Assembly: GCF_946479965.1 (NCBI RefSeq) | Contig: NZ_CAMLHX010000038.1 | Coordinates: 1 to 37,677 of the forward strand | Direction of reading: 5' to 3' | DNA: 37,677 bases | Source of the DNA: an uncultured Mucilaginibacter sp. | Lineage (GTDB): Bacteria > Bacteroidota > Bacteroidia > Sphingobacteriales > Sphingobacteriaceae | Shown here: in pieces, positions 16,461 through 24,320 of the stretch | Numbering within the stretch: position 1 is the stretch's first letter | How the letters are laid out: each line of letters begins with the position of its first letter | Translations under genes and position numbers: made by a program | The notes under the pieces: model-generated | The model's database searches: none | The model's input: only the letters and a program-made list of their open reading frames with translations | What the model was told of the DNA's origin: nothing

Positions 16461-17048
16461 ATGTTAACCGATATCATTTTAAAAAGCATTGGCAGGCACA
16501 TCAACCTTACTGACGAGGAGCAGGCCTATTTCATCAGTTTACTGCATCCAAAGCAGTTAAACCGCAAGCAATTTTTACTAAAAGAGGGCGAAGTTTGCAA
16601 GTATTCGGCTTTTGTAATAGGCGGTTGTTTGCGGGGTTATACTCTTGACGAGCATGGGCAGGAACACGTTTTAAACTTTGCCCCGGTAGGCTGGTGGATA
16701 GCTGATATGTACAGCCTGATAAGTCAGCGGCCGGGCACTTTATATATTGAGGCACCGGAACCATCTGAGGTGTTATTGCTATCTAAAATAAAGCAAGACC
16801 TGCTCTTCCATGAAATACCCAAATTTGAACGTTTTTTCAGGATCATAACAGAAAATTCGTTGGTTGCATATCAGCAGCGACTGATGGATAATTTGAGTTT
16901 ACCTGCCGAAGAACGGTACAATAATTTTTGCAAACGTTATCCAACATTGATAAATAATCTCCCTAAAAAGGATATTGCATCCTATATAGGCGTTACACCT
17001 GAGTTTTTTAGCAGGATGATGGGGAGGATGGTGAAAGGTAAAAGCTGA
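16461..17048 (+). CDS. Crp/Fnr-family transcriptional regulator
   Basis: A 195-residue regulator. Residues ~25-115 form a cyclic-nucleotide-binding-like jelly roll (KQFLLKEGEVCKYSAFVIGGCLRGY, then HVLNFAPVGWWIADMYSL). A long dimerisation helix spans ~120-145, and a C-terminal HTH lies at ~165-190 (LPKKDIASYIGVTPEFFSRMMG). Canonical cAMP-binding Arg/Ser residues are not evident, as is usual for Bacteroidota members with unknown effectors. The last residues (VKGKS) are encoded within a 14-bp tandem duplication that includes the stop codon and abuts a REP-type palindrome, so the native C-terminus may have been altered. Confidence 0.87.
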   Translation: MLTDIILKSIGRHINLTDEEQAYFISLLHPKQLNRKQFLLKEGEVCKYSAFVIGGCLRGYTLDEHGQEHVLNFAPVGWWIADMYSLISQRPGTLYIEAPEPSEVLLLSKIKQDLLFHEIPKFERFFRIITENSLVAYQQRLMDNLSLPAEERYNNFCKRYPTLINNLPKKDIASYIGVTPEFFSRMMGRMVKGKS

Positions 17049-17059
17049 AAGGTAAAAGT
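17032..17059 (+). repeat. 14-bp tandem duplication spanning the crp-like stop codon
   Basis: TGAAAGGTAAAAGC is followed immediately by TGAAAGGTAAAAGT. The second copy supplies the TGA stop of the Crp/Fnr gene and directly adjoins the REP-type palindrome. Confidence 0.85.
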
Positions 17060-17142
17060 TGTCATTGCGAGGTACGAAGCAATCGCGGACTTCGCATGGC
17101 CGATTTGCATACTTGCGATTGCTTCGTACCTCGCAATGACAA
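17059..17142. repeat. REP-type palindromic element
   Basis: Two perfect 28-bp inverted arms (17059-17086 and 17115-17142), beginning TTGTCATTGCGAGGTACGAA, surround a 28-bp centre. This CATTGCGAGG...GAAGCAATC type is, from general familiarity, a frequent dispersed palindrome in Bacteroidota genomes, plausibly moved by a RAYT/Y1-type transposase. None is encoded in this window. Confidence 0.85.
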
Positions 17143-17154
17143 ATAGATTTAACA

Positions 17155-17188
17155 AAAGAGCGATGGATTGTCAAACCCATCGCTCTTT
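17155..17188. terminator. Bidirectional terminator (Crp/Fnr and Gfo/Idh/MocA genes)
   Basis: AAAGAGCGATGG (17155-17166) pairs with CCATCGCTCTTT (17177-17188), a 12-bp stem, between convergent genes; T-rich tracts lie on both sides. Confidence 0.85.
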
Positions 17189-17211
17189 ATTTATATCTGT
17201 ATAATATTGAT

Positions 17212-18339
17212 TTAAACCAGCTTCAACATAACTTTCTTTCCTGTTTTAACCGCTTCGTAAACCGCATCAATTATTTTAGCGTCTTTTACCGCTTCTTCGC
17301 CGTCAACAGGTACAATTGGGGTTTTACCTTCTAAAAATATACCGGCCATTTCGTCCATCTGTACGGTTTGTTGCATAGGTGGCGATACGGCTTTTAATTC
17401 GCCTTTGCTTGTTTTACCTTTTAACGGGCCGTAGCCATTTGCAGGCTGTAATTCCGCGTAGCCTCTTTCGCCTATCAGCAAAAAGCGGTCAACATTATTC
17501 ATAGCATAGGTTGAAAGACATGATGCAATAGCACCGCTCGGGAAACCCATTTGGAACATTATAGATTCGTCAATTCCCGGTTTAAATTTAACCGGATCGG
17601 TCTTTACTTCCTGCGCGGTAACCCATATCGGTTCTTCGCCCACCATATAACGTGCGCCGTTTACCGCGTAAATTCCAATATCCATCATTGAACCACCGCC
17701 TGATTTGACCGGATCTAAACGCCATTGGTTAGGGTCGCCTGATTTGAAACCACCATTGCCGGTAAAGTATTTTATTTTACCAAAGTCGCCTGCATTGCGC
17801 ATGGCAATTATTTCCAGGTTTTTTGGTTCAAAGTGCATGCGGTAACCTACCAGCAATTTAACACCGGCTTTTTTGCAGCCATCAACTATTTCCTGTGCTT
17901 CTTTGCCGTTCAGGCCAAGTGGCTTTTCGCTAATTATATGCTTGCCGGTTTTTGCTGCCCTTAGTACATAAGGTTTATGCAAAAAGTTAGGCACAATTAC
18001 GTATATGCAATCTATATCGGGGTTGTTCTTTATATCTTCAAAATTCTCATAATTGTAAACGTTCTTATCAGGTATACCATATTTGGTTTGCCAGTCTTTA
18101 ACCTTGGCCGGCGAACCGCTGATAACACCAACCAGTTTGGCCTTTGTGCTTGTTACAAGCGCACGGGCAACAATATTGCCGTAGACACCTATGCCCATTA
18201 TCGCTACGCGTAAAACCGGGCCATCATAAGGCGTATTGCTTATTTCGGGTTTGCCTTTTGCCCAACCGGTTACGGGGGCTAAATTTATAGCAAGGGCCGA
18301 CAGGCCAAGCTTCTGTAAGAAATTTCTGCGAGAGTCCAT
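17212..18339 (-). CDS. Exported Gfo/Idh/MocA-family oxidoreductase
   Basis: A 375-residue NAD(P)-dependent sugar oxidoreductase resembling glucose-fructose oxidoreductase. A twin-arginine signal (SRRNFLQKLG, residues 3-12) suggests export of the folded, cofactor-loaded enzyme. The Rossmann motif is GIGVYG at 49-54, and the catalytic Lys lies in EKP at 138-140. GGSMMDIGIYAVNGARY at ~215-231 contains the D220 and Y224 region. The C-terminal half is the usual beta-sheet dimer domain. It follows the dehydratase gene in the same direction but is separated from it by a terminator, so it has its own promoter or is expressed by read-through. The substrate is probably a sugar or sugar acid; this is not resolved. 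Confidence 0.88.
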   Translation of the reverse strand: MDSRRNFLQKLGLSALAINLAPVTGWAKGKPEISNTPYDGPVLRVAIMGIGVYGNIVARALVTSTKAKLVGVISGSPAKVKDWQTKYGIPDKNVYNYENFEDIKNNPDIDCIYVIVPNFLHKPYVLRAAKTGKHIISEKPLGLNGKEAQEIVDGCKKAGVKLLVGYRMHFEPKNLEIIAMRNAGDFGKIKYFTGNGGFKSGDPNQWRLDPVKSGGGSMMDIGIYAVNGARYMVGEEPIWVTAQEVKTDPVKFKPGIDESIMFQMGFPSGAIASCLSTYAMNNVDRFLLIGERGYAELQPANGYGPLKGKTSKGELKAVSPPMQQTVQMDEMAGIFLEGKTPIVPVDGEEAVKDAKIIDAVYEAVKTGKKVMLKLV

Positions 18340-18490
18340 AGATCGAATTTAAAATTGGTAATCAATTATACAAATAATGGTTCAAAAAAGGAAACACTAT
18401 CCTTTTTATTAGTTGGCGTGGCTAATTGTGGTTTGATGCGTAGTTGTTATTTGCTGCGATGTTCTATCGAAACATAATTGCATTAAAACA

Positions 18491-18528
18491 AAAAGGGCCA
18501 ACCTGATTTTACTCAGATCGGCCCTTTT
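18491..18528. terminator. Terminator of the dehydratase-aldolase unit
   Basis: AAAAGGGCC (18491-18499) pairs with GGCCCTTTT (18520-18528), with an inner pairing of CTGA and TCAG. On the minus strand it follows the enolase-superfamily gene by 36 bp. Confidence 0.88.
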
Positions 18529-18564
18529 ATTATTGGTTAACACAATAACGTGTTAACAGGTATA

Positions 18565-19854
18565 TTATTCAAAGTAAGGCACGCCTTGAACAGCGTATTT
18601 TTTCATTCCTTCTTGATTAACATCAACACCAATACCCGGTTTGTCAGATACAGTCATGAAGCCTTTTTCAATGAATGGTTTGTCGTAAATAACCATGTCT
18701 TTCCATTCTTGATCAGTATCGCTTTTTGTTTGCCACTCTAATATCTGGAAGTTAGGCACGGCAGCACAAACATGTGCAGAAGCCATAGCACCAACCATGG
18801 TACCCACCATGTGCGGAGAGAATGGTGTATAGTAAGCGTTAGCTAAAGCAGCAATACGCTGACCTTCGCCTAAGCCACCGCATTTTTGCAGGTCGGGCAT
18901 AATAATATCAACCATAGCTTCAGATAGCAAACGTGTAAAGCCATAAGTAAGGTAAACGTTCTCGCCACAGCAAATAGGAGTACTGGTTTCGTTGCTGATG
19001 GTTTTATATACTTCAGGGTTATCTGCAGGGATAGGTTCTTCTAACCACATCAGGTTGTAAGGCTCTAACGCTTTAGCAGCTTTACGCGCGGTAGGCGCAT
19101 CATAACGGCCGTGCATATCGCAGCAAATATCAATTTTATTACCTACTTGTTTCCTGGCAGCAGCTACAGAGTTAACCATTCTATCAATTTCCATTTGGCT
19201 GGCGGTCCAGTTAGTACGGTCCCATTTATTGGGGTCATTGGCCTCATCAAGGTCAAATTTAATAGCGGTGTAACCACGATTAACCACATCTTGTGCTGCT
19301 TTAGCAAAAGACTCAGGCGTTTTGCCACCTACTGCATAAAACTCGGTATCGCAGTAAACGCGCACTTTATCGCGGAATTTACCACCCATTAATTGCCATA
19401 TAGGTAAACCTAAAGCTTTACCTGTTAAATCCCACAAAGCACATTCAAGTGCTGTTAAAGTAGCAACATAAGTACCGGCTTGGGCACCACCAAAAACACC
19501 ACCTTTACGAATTTGTTCGAAAATTACATTTGGTCTTAACGGGTTTTGAGTTCTGGTTAAGCTACCGGCCATACGTTTTAGCAAATAATAGCTGCCTGCG
19601 CTGGCATCTACAGATTCGCCCCAGCCTACAATGCCCTGGTTAGTTTCTAATTTTACGAACATACCGCCCATTCTGGTGTAAGCAACTTTAACTGCGGTTA
19701 TTCTAAGGTCAGAAGGTGCTGACATCATAGAGGTTCTTTCTTTGGCGTCCTCTAAGCCTTTTCCAAAAGTTTGGATCAATGGCGTTGAGGCTAAAGCAGC
19801 GGCACCTACACCGGCTTTAGTTAAGAATGAACGCCTATTTTGTTGTGTTGACAT
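18565..19854 (-). CDS. Exported mandelate racemase/muconate lactonizing-family dehydratase (galactonate dehydratase-like)
   Basis: A 429-residue enolase-superfamily enzyme with a Tat-type signal (NRRSFLTKAG, residues 6-15). The capping domain covers ~50-165; the barrel carries metal ligands D246 (in CCDMHGR), E272 (in LEEP) and E298 (in CGEN). H248 and H348 (in SPHMVG) are positioned like the general acid/base pair of D-galactonate dehydratase, and the usual KxK is a KxD (K199-D201). This points to an acid-sugar dehydratase giving a 2-keto-3-deoxy acid. The RraA-type aldolase gene lies 37 bp upstream in the same operon, a sensible next step. Exact sugar acid unknown (galactonate, arabinonate and mannonate are candidates). 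Confidence 0.87.
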   Translation of the reverse strand: MSTQQNRRSFLTKAGVGAAALASTPLIQTFGKGLEDAKERTSMMSAPSDLRITAVKVAYTRMGGMFVKLETNQGIVGWGESVDASAGSYYLLKRMAGSLTRTQNPLRPNVIFEQIRKGGVFGGAQAGTYVATLTALECALWDLTGKALGLPIWQLMGGKFRDKVRVYCDTEFYAVGGKTPESFAKAAQDVVNRGYTAIKFDLDEANDPNKWDRTNWTASQMEIDRMVNSVAAARKQVGNKIDICCDMHGRYDAPTARKAAKALEPYNLMWLEEPIPADNPEVYKTISNETSTPICCGENVYLTYGFTRLLSEAMVDIIMPDLQKCGGLGEGQRIAALANAYYTPFSPHMVGTMVGAMASAHVCAAVPNFQILEWQTKSDTDQEWKDMVIYDKPFIEKGFMTVSDKPGIGVDVNQEGMKKYAVQGVPYFE

Positions 19855-19891
19855 GATTAATTTATTTTAATTAGTGTTTGTTGGTTACAAT

Positions 19892-20896
19892 TTAGTGTAC
19901 GTTAGCTACTTCACTGGCAGCAATTATTTCGTCAACCTGAGCTTTTGCAACAGGTAATTTTATTTTTTTGTCTTTAGCGGCTGCCTTTAACCATGCCAAA
20001 TAATCAGCCCTGATAGCAGGTGGCCAGCCGGCGTCCATTTGCCCGGCGGTATATTTGCCTTCAGCAGTACGTATATGAGCGAACATATCTTCCAGGCGAG
20101 TCCTTTCTGAAGCTTTAACAACTTGTTCTGCCAAATGCGGCGGAATGAAAATAACAACTCCTTGTTTGCCCAGAACTATATCGCCCGGCATAACAGTAAC
20201 CTGGCGGATACGGGTAGGTTTGTTAAAGCTCAGGATCATGGTGTTTTGATCGCTGCCCGGGTTGTGGAAAGATGGGGTATAGCTATCAATATATGATGTG
20301 AAGCCGCCCATTTCTTTTAAACCTTCAAGGTCCCTTACGGCACCGTTATACACAATACCGGTTCCGGTTCTTTTATAAATATCAGCAGCTACACGGTCGC
20401 CAATGGTTGGGCCGTTTTTGTGCAAGCCAAACTGATCTGCCACATAAACATCACCTTTTTGCAATTGCTCAACACCCCAAACGTTTTGTGCGCGGCGACC
20501 TTCTTTTTTACCTCTGTCGTCTATCACTTTCCACATATCAGGGCGATAAGGCACAAATTGAGTAGTAAAAGCACGGCCACAAAGAACACTGTCCGGGTTT
20601 ATTTGGATTGGCCAATCTTCAGCAATTTGATAATTGAATCTTGACTGACCCATCGTAGCCCATGCTTCTTCAATACTTACCGCTTTCATACGTTGGATAA
20701 TATCGTCGGCCACTTTTGGTCTTCCGTCAGGAAAACGCTCACCCTTCCACGAAGGGGTGAGGTAAATTAGTTCATCCCTGTCGGCTTGATTAATCGGCGG
20801 CGGGCCGGCAGGAGCTTGTGCAACAACTTGAGCTGAAACTTTAACAGAAACACCAAGCAACAAAGCAAGGGCAACTATTTTTAGGTTCGTCTTCAT
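19892..20896 (-). CDS. Exported RraA-like aldolase family protein
   Basis: A 334-residue protein with a Sec signal peptide (1-22, ending VSA-Q). The central ~75-270 is an RraA/HMG-aldolase fold with GDVYVADQFG, GDRVA (166-170) and GAVRDLEG containing the R188-D189 pair, the signature of divalent-metal class II pyruvate aldolases. Such proteins are often mislabelled dimethylmenaquinone methyltransferase or RNase E inhibitor. Here the extended N- and C-termini and the export signal set it apart from both. First gene of a leftward operon with the dehydratase, it probably cleaves a 2-keto-3-deoxy acid to pyruvate and an aldehyde; that is inference from family and context. Confidence 0.83.
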   Translation of the reverse strand: MKTNLKIVALALLLGVSVKVSAQVVAQAPAGPPPINQADRDELIYLTPSWKGERFPDGRPKVADDIIQRMKAVSIEEAWATMGQSRFNYQIAEDWPIQINPDSVLCGRAFTTQFVPYRPDMWKVIDDRGKKEGRRAQNVWGVEQLQKGDVYVADQFGLHKNGPTIGDRVAADIYKRTGTGIVYNGAVRDLEGLKEMGGFTSYIDSYTPSFHNPGSDQNTMILSFNKPTRIRQVTVMPGDIVLGKQGVVIFIPPHLAEQVVKASERTRLEDMFAHIRTAEGKYTAGQMDAGWPPAIRADYLAWLKAAAKDKKIKLPVAKAQVDEIIAASEVANVH

Positions 20897-21063
20897 TATG
20901 GTTATATAAAATAATAATTGGTTATTATAATTATGGGCTCTAAGCTACAGAAATATTTTTCACCTATGTTTTTAGGTTACGTAAAATTTTTAGGATAAAA
21001 CTATTTTGTTTGTTATAGGTAATACAACGGTTGGGCAAAGAATAAGAAACAGCAAAAAATAAA

Positions 21064-21173
21064 CTACCATTTTTAACCATTGTTGATTTTTACACAAAAT
21101 TCTTACTTTAGTGCTATATATTTGTTACATTATTAGCCGCCAATTCTGTTGCTTTTATAACCAATTATTGTAG
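21064..21173 (+). repeat. 110-bp exact direct repeat, left copy
   Basis: Starts CTACCATTTTTAACCATTG and ends CCAATTATTGTAG; base-for-base identical to 21785-21894. It contains the -7-like TATATTTG at 21117-21124 (+ strand). It lies between the aldolase start and the peptide cassette. The rest of this 447-bp gap is AT-rich, with no other gene seen apart from the short relic listed. Confidence 0.95.
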
Positions 21174-21192
21174 ATCGAATTATTAAATCCGT

Positions 21193-21249
21193 ATGGGGAT
21201 TGCAGACTTTCCGCGAAAAAGGATTTTCTTGAAAGTAATGGATAATTAG
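21193..21249 (+). pseudogene. Possible relic of an AraC-regulator 5' end
   Basis: An 18-codon frame (MGIADFPRKRIFLKVMDN, TAG stop) begins 20 bp after the left 110-bp repeat. The bases CAGACTTTCCGC at 21203-21214 are identical to 21956-21967 inside the intact AraC gene, which follows the right repeat. Similarity continues weakly (AAGGA, TTT, CTT). The protein start resembles DFPHIKEFAYKK. This looks like a decayed copy of the regulator start; chance similarity is not fully excluded. Confidence 0.45.
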
Positions 21250-21301
21250 CTGGGATTACTAATTGTTATATATTCTGAAATACATATAAACTTGTGATAA
21301 A

Positions 21302-21332
21302 GAATGCGATATTATACATCAATATCGCATTC
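21302..21332 (-). terminator. Hairpin terminator of the peptide gene
   Basis: GAATGCGATATT (21302-21313) and AATATCGCATTC (21321-21332) form a perfect 12-bp stem with a 7-nt loop, directly after the minus-strand stop at 21344; the T tract that follows is short (TTTAT). Confidence 0.7.
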
Positions 21333-21343
21333 GCAGTTAGGCC

Positions 21344-21583
21344 CTACATGCAGCCATTTTCAGAGTTAGTAATTCTGTATCCGTCGTAGAAATAGCAATA
21401 AGCCGCAGCGGAACAACAATCTGTCAATCCAATTGACATTTCTGAGCCAAAGGAATTGCAGCAATACCAATTGGATTGGGTTTCACAATCATCCATGCAA
21501 TTGCCATAGCCTCCACTGATTTTCCTCATTTCGTCTTTGGTAAGCATTTCTTTACTTGCGAGTTTTAATTTTAACTTCTTCAT
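21344..21583 (-). CDS. Cys-rich GG-leader natural-product precursor peptide
   Basis: A 79-residue peptide. Residues 1-25 form a Bacteroidetes-type double-glycine leader (MKKLKLKLASKEMLTKDEMR, then KISGG), like those processed by peptidase-containing ABC transporters (C39) and sometimes modified by radical SAM enzymes. The 54-residue core has eight cysteines (29, 33, 41, 42, 56, 57, 63, 78), including two CC pairs, and many Tyr, Asn, Ser and Gly residues. No transporter, peptidase, modifying enzyme or immunity gene is adjacent, so it would rely on machinery encoded elsewhere. The gene and its terminator sit between the two 110-bp repeats. Product role (antimicrobial, signal) unknown. Confidence 0.8.
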   Translation of the reverse strand: MKKLKLKLASKEMLTKDEMRKISGGYGNCMDDCETQSNWYCCNSFGSEMSIGLTDCCSAAAYCYFYDGYRITNSENGCM

Positions 21584-21784
21584 AACACGTAAATAATAAT
21601 AAGTTTTGAAAATAGGTTTGGATAATTTACCCTTTGAGGCGGGGTGACCACCTGGTTACGCAGGATTTGCGTTTATGAACATTCTTAATGCCATAAACTT
21701 TCATGTGATGTTTTTCAGTCTTAAGGTTTATAAAATTTGGTTTTTAATTTAATAAATTAAGGTAAATATGGTAATAAAAACTAT

Positions 21785-21894
21785 CTACCATTTTTAACCA
21801 TTGTTGATTTTTACACAAAATTCTTACTTTAGTGCTATATATTTGTTACATTATTAGCCGCCAATTCTGTTGCTTTTATAACCAATTATTGTAG
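21785..21894 (+). repeat. 110-bp exact direct repeat, right copy
   Basis: Identical to 21064-21173; ends 18 bp before the AraC-family start codon. The sequence left of this copy (21584-21784) carries the peptide gene's upstream region, with nothing else recognisable. Confidence 0.95.
21838..21845 (+). promoter_or_regulatory. Possible -7 box for the AraC-kinase operon
   Basis: TATATTTG matches TAnnTTTG within the right 110-bp repeat, 67 bp before the AraC start. Because the repeat is duplicated, an identical box stands at 21117-21124. Confidence 0.4.
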
Positions 21895-21912
21895 CCAACA
21901 TAGTAAACCAGA

Positions 21913-22803
21913 ATGAATCAGTTGTTACTTCAGCAGGAAGCATCGAAAGAATTAACAGACTTTCCGCATATTAAGGAGTTTGCTTATAAAAAGAATACTA
22001 CCATCCAGCTCAATTCATTTAATGTGGGGGTGATGGATTGTGTAGGTATATATTATGTATTGGAGGGTAAGCACAACTGGGTTATAGGCGCTACTGAGCA
22101 TACCCTTTATCCTGGGGATATTGCGGTTATATTACCCGGCGAGAACTTTGGCGGGAAAAACAATATATTAAATATAGGATCATTAATGTGGGTTAAGCTG
22201 AACGTGCTAAACCACAAACAAATGATAGGGGACTGGAGCCAGTTAAGTAAAAAGGAACGGCACTCGCTTGAGCAGATCCTCTCAGTAAATAAAGATCTGC
22301 TGGTACTTAATATAAAAGAGGCCCAGGCTTTGCTTTTTGACCTGAAGTATGAATTGCAGAACGGCGAGGTTGGCTTTTGCACACGCGTTTCGCAATTGCT
22401 TGATCATTTGTTTATTATTATATGTCGGCAGCTTATCCGTCAAAATCACTCGAGGCGAGATTTCCCGACCACTTTTTTACGGCTTGAACAAAATTTGCGT
22501 CAAAACCTGGCCAGGCAATGGACGGTGGAAGAAATGGCGGCCTTTGCGGGTATGGGTACCACCGCTTTTACCGAAAAAGTAAAAAATTACTCGGGCTTTT
22601 CGCCGCTTAACTATCTTATCAATTTACGCATAACCGAAGCTATTAAATTATTAAAGCGAAATGAGGTAAACGTTACTGATATAGCGCTTGCCATAGGGTT
22701 TTACTCGTCGCAGCATTTTTCAACAACGTTTAAAAAACTTACGGGATATACGCCAAGCGAGTTCAGAAAGAACAATATTCAAACTAACAACCTACAATCA
22801 TGA
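21913..22803 (+). CDS. AraC-family transcriptional regulator
   Basis: A 296-residue regulator with an N-terminal cupin-like sensing domain (~35-110; VGIYYVLEGKHNWVIGATEH, LYPGDIAVILPGENF). The C-terminal AraC double HTH spans ~195-290 (WTVEEMAAFAGMGTTAFTEKVKNYSGFSPLNY, then NVTDIALAIGFYSSQHFSTTFKKLTGYTPSEFRK). It is divergent from the aldolase-dehydratase operon, and its stop overlaps the FGGY kinase start by 4 bp, so it is probably the sugar or sugar-acid-responsive regulator of this locus. The shared upstream region is split by the repeat-flanked peptide cassette. Confidence 0.92.
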   Translation: MNQLLLQQEASKELTDFPHIKEFAYKKNTTIQLNSFNVGVMDCVGIYYVLEGKHNWVIGATEHTLYPGDIAVILPGENFGGKNNILNIGSLMWVKLNVLNHKQMIGDWSQLSKKERHSLEQILSVNKDLLVLNIKEAQALLFDLKYELQNGEVGFCTRVSQLLDHLFIIICRQLIRQNHSRRDFPTTFLRLEQNLRQNLARQWTVEEMAAFAGMGTTAFTEKVKNYSGFSPLNYLINLRITEAIKLLKRNEVNVTDIALAIGFYSSQHFSTTFKKLTGYTPSEFRKNNIQTNNLQS

Positions 22804-24320
22804 ATAGTATAGTAGCCATTGAATTGGGAACCAACGCGGTGCGGATCTTTGCCTTTGACCTGATGGGCAATATCATCGGCTTTGCAAAGGGGCATTACCC
22901 CACTTTTCATGACGGGCCGGATAATAGCGAGCAAGACCCTGAACAGGTTTTTATAACCATGCTCTATGTTTTGAAGAATTTATTGAACGAGACGCTTTAT
23001 CCGCAAAAGTATGTTGTTGGCTGCATATGCTTCAGCGCTTCAATGCACAGCCTGCTCTCGGTAGATAAAGACGGCGTTCCGCTTGGTAATATAATGACCT
23101 GGGCTGATAATCGCGGAAAGGAAGAGGCCGTAGAGTTAAAGGAGTCTGAATTGGGGCGAAAGATATATGAGGCAACAGGTACGCCTATTCACCCTATGTC
23201 ATCAATGGTTAAAATTGCGTGGTTGAGAAATAATGACCCCGAGCGGTTTAAAAAAACCCATAAATACCTGCCTGTTAAAAGTTACATCGTTCAGCAGCTT
23301 ACGGGCGCATGTTTAGTGGATTATAGTATTGCTTCGGCAATGGGATTAATGAATATACACAAACTGGCCTGGGATGATGACGCGCTTGGTTTTGCGGGCA
23401 TAACTGCCCAGAAATTACCGCAGCTTGTACCTGTGTTTTATTCAGAGGCGAAACTTAAAAAAGAATTTCAGAAAGCGCTGCGCCTGTCGCCGGAGGTAAA
23501 GATCATTATCGGATCAAGCGACGGATGTTTGGCAACGCTTGGGGCAGGGGTTTGGGAAGAAGGTAAAGCAACTATTACTATTGAAGACAGCGGCGCTTTC
23601 AGGGTAATTGGCGATAAGATAATTAAGGATCATAATAAACAGATATTTAACTACGTGCTTACCAAAGAGCATATAGTAAGTGGGGGGCCAACCAATAGCG
23701 GCGGCGTTGTTTTTGAATGGTTTACCAAACGCTTTGGCGATTTTAAAAAGGCTTTTGATATAGATTATTCAATGGGCAACCTGATAAGGGAAGCATCAGA
23801 CGTGGCCGTTGGTTCAGACGGGCTTCTGTTTTTACCTTATTTATTGGGCGAGCGGGCACCTATATGGAATGCTAATGCCAAGGGATGTTATTTTGGTATA
23901 AATATAAGGCATGAGCGCAGGCACTTTATAAGAGCTACTATAGAAGGTATATTATATGAAATGTACAGCATTGGCAAAACACTTGAGAATCATCGCAGCA
24001 TAAGCAGCCTGTCTGTTAACGGAAGCTTTGCCTCTATACCGTTTTGTACACAGATAATAGCTGATATTTTTAACAAACCGGTTAGTACAATAAACCAGGG
24101 CGATACTATAGGAGTAGGTGCATTTTTATTAAGCGCTACCGAAATGGGGATGTACAAAAATCTGCGCGAGGCGGCAAATACGATAAAATTGAACCAAACA
24201 TTTCTGCCAAACGGCAACGATAATGCTATATATATGCAATATTTTGCGGTGTTTGAAAGCCTAATTGAAAAAATAGGAGCGGAATTTGACACTATTTCTA
24301 ATTTACAAAATATAAAATAG
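22800..24320 (+). CDS. FGGY-family carbohydrate kinase, gluconokinase-like
   Basis: A 506-residue ATP-dependent sugar kinase. The N-terminal domain starts IVAIELGTNAVRIFAFD (Glu in place of the usual Asp before x-Gly-Thr). It carries SEQDPEQVF, CFSASMHSLL, MTWADNRG and GTPIHPMSSMVKIAWLR; the C-terminal domain has the nucleotide-site SGGPTNSGGVVFEWF and LPYLLGERAPIWN. The GTPIHPMS and GGPTNSGG stretches favour gluconokinase over xylulokinase. No signal, so cytoplasmic. It is coupled to the AraC gene through an ATGA overlap. It would phosphorylate gluconate or a related acid taken up from the periplasm; how that links with the exported dehydratase is unclear. Confidence 0.87.
   Translation: MNSIVAIELGTNAVRIFAFDLMGNIIGFAKGHYPTFHDGPDNSEQDPEQVFITMLYVLKNLLNETLYPQKYVVGCICFSASMHSLLSVDKDGVPLGNIMTWADNRGKEEAVELKESELGRKIYEATGTPIHPMSSMVKIAWLRNNDPERFKKTHKYLPVKSYIVQQLTGACLVDYSIASAMGLMNIHKLAWDDDALGFAGITAQKLPQLVPVFYSEAKLKKEFQKALRLSPEVKIIIGSSDGCLATLGAGVWEEGKATITIEDSGAFRVIGDKIIKDHNKQIFNYVLTKEHIVSGGPTNSGGVVFEWFTKRFGDFKKAFDIDYSMGNLIREASDVAVGSDGLLFLPYLLGERAPIWNANAKGCYFGINIRHERRHFIRATIEGILYEMYSIGKTLENHRSISSLSVNGSFASIPFCTQIIADIFNKPVSTINQGDTIGVGAFLLSATEMGMYKNLREAANTIKLNQTFLPNGNDNAIYMQYFAVFESLIEKIGAEFDTISNLQNIK

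Noticed and set aside
21064..21894. Insertion sequence or composite transposon
   Set aside because: The 110-bp copies are direct repeats without inverted ends, and the segment between them encodes no transposase.
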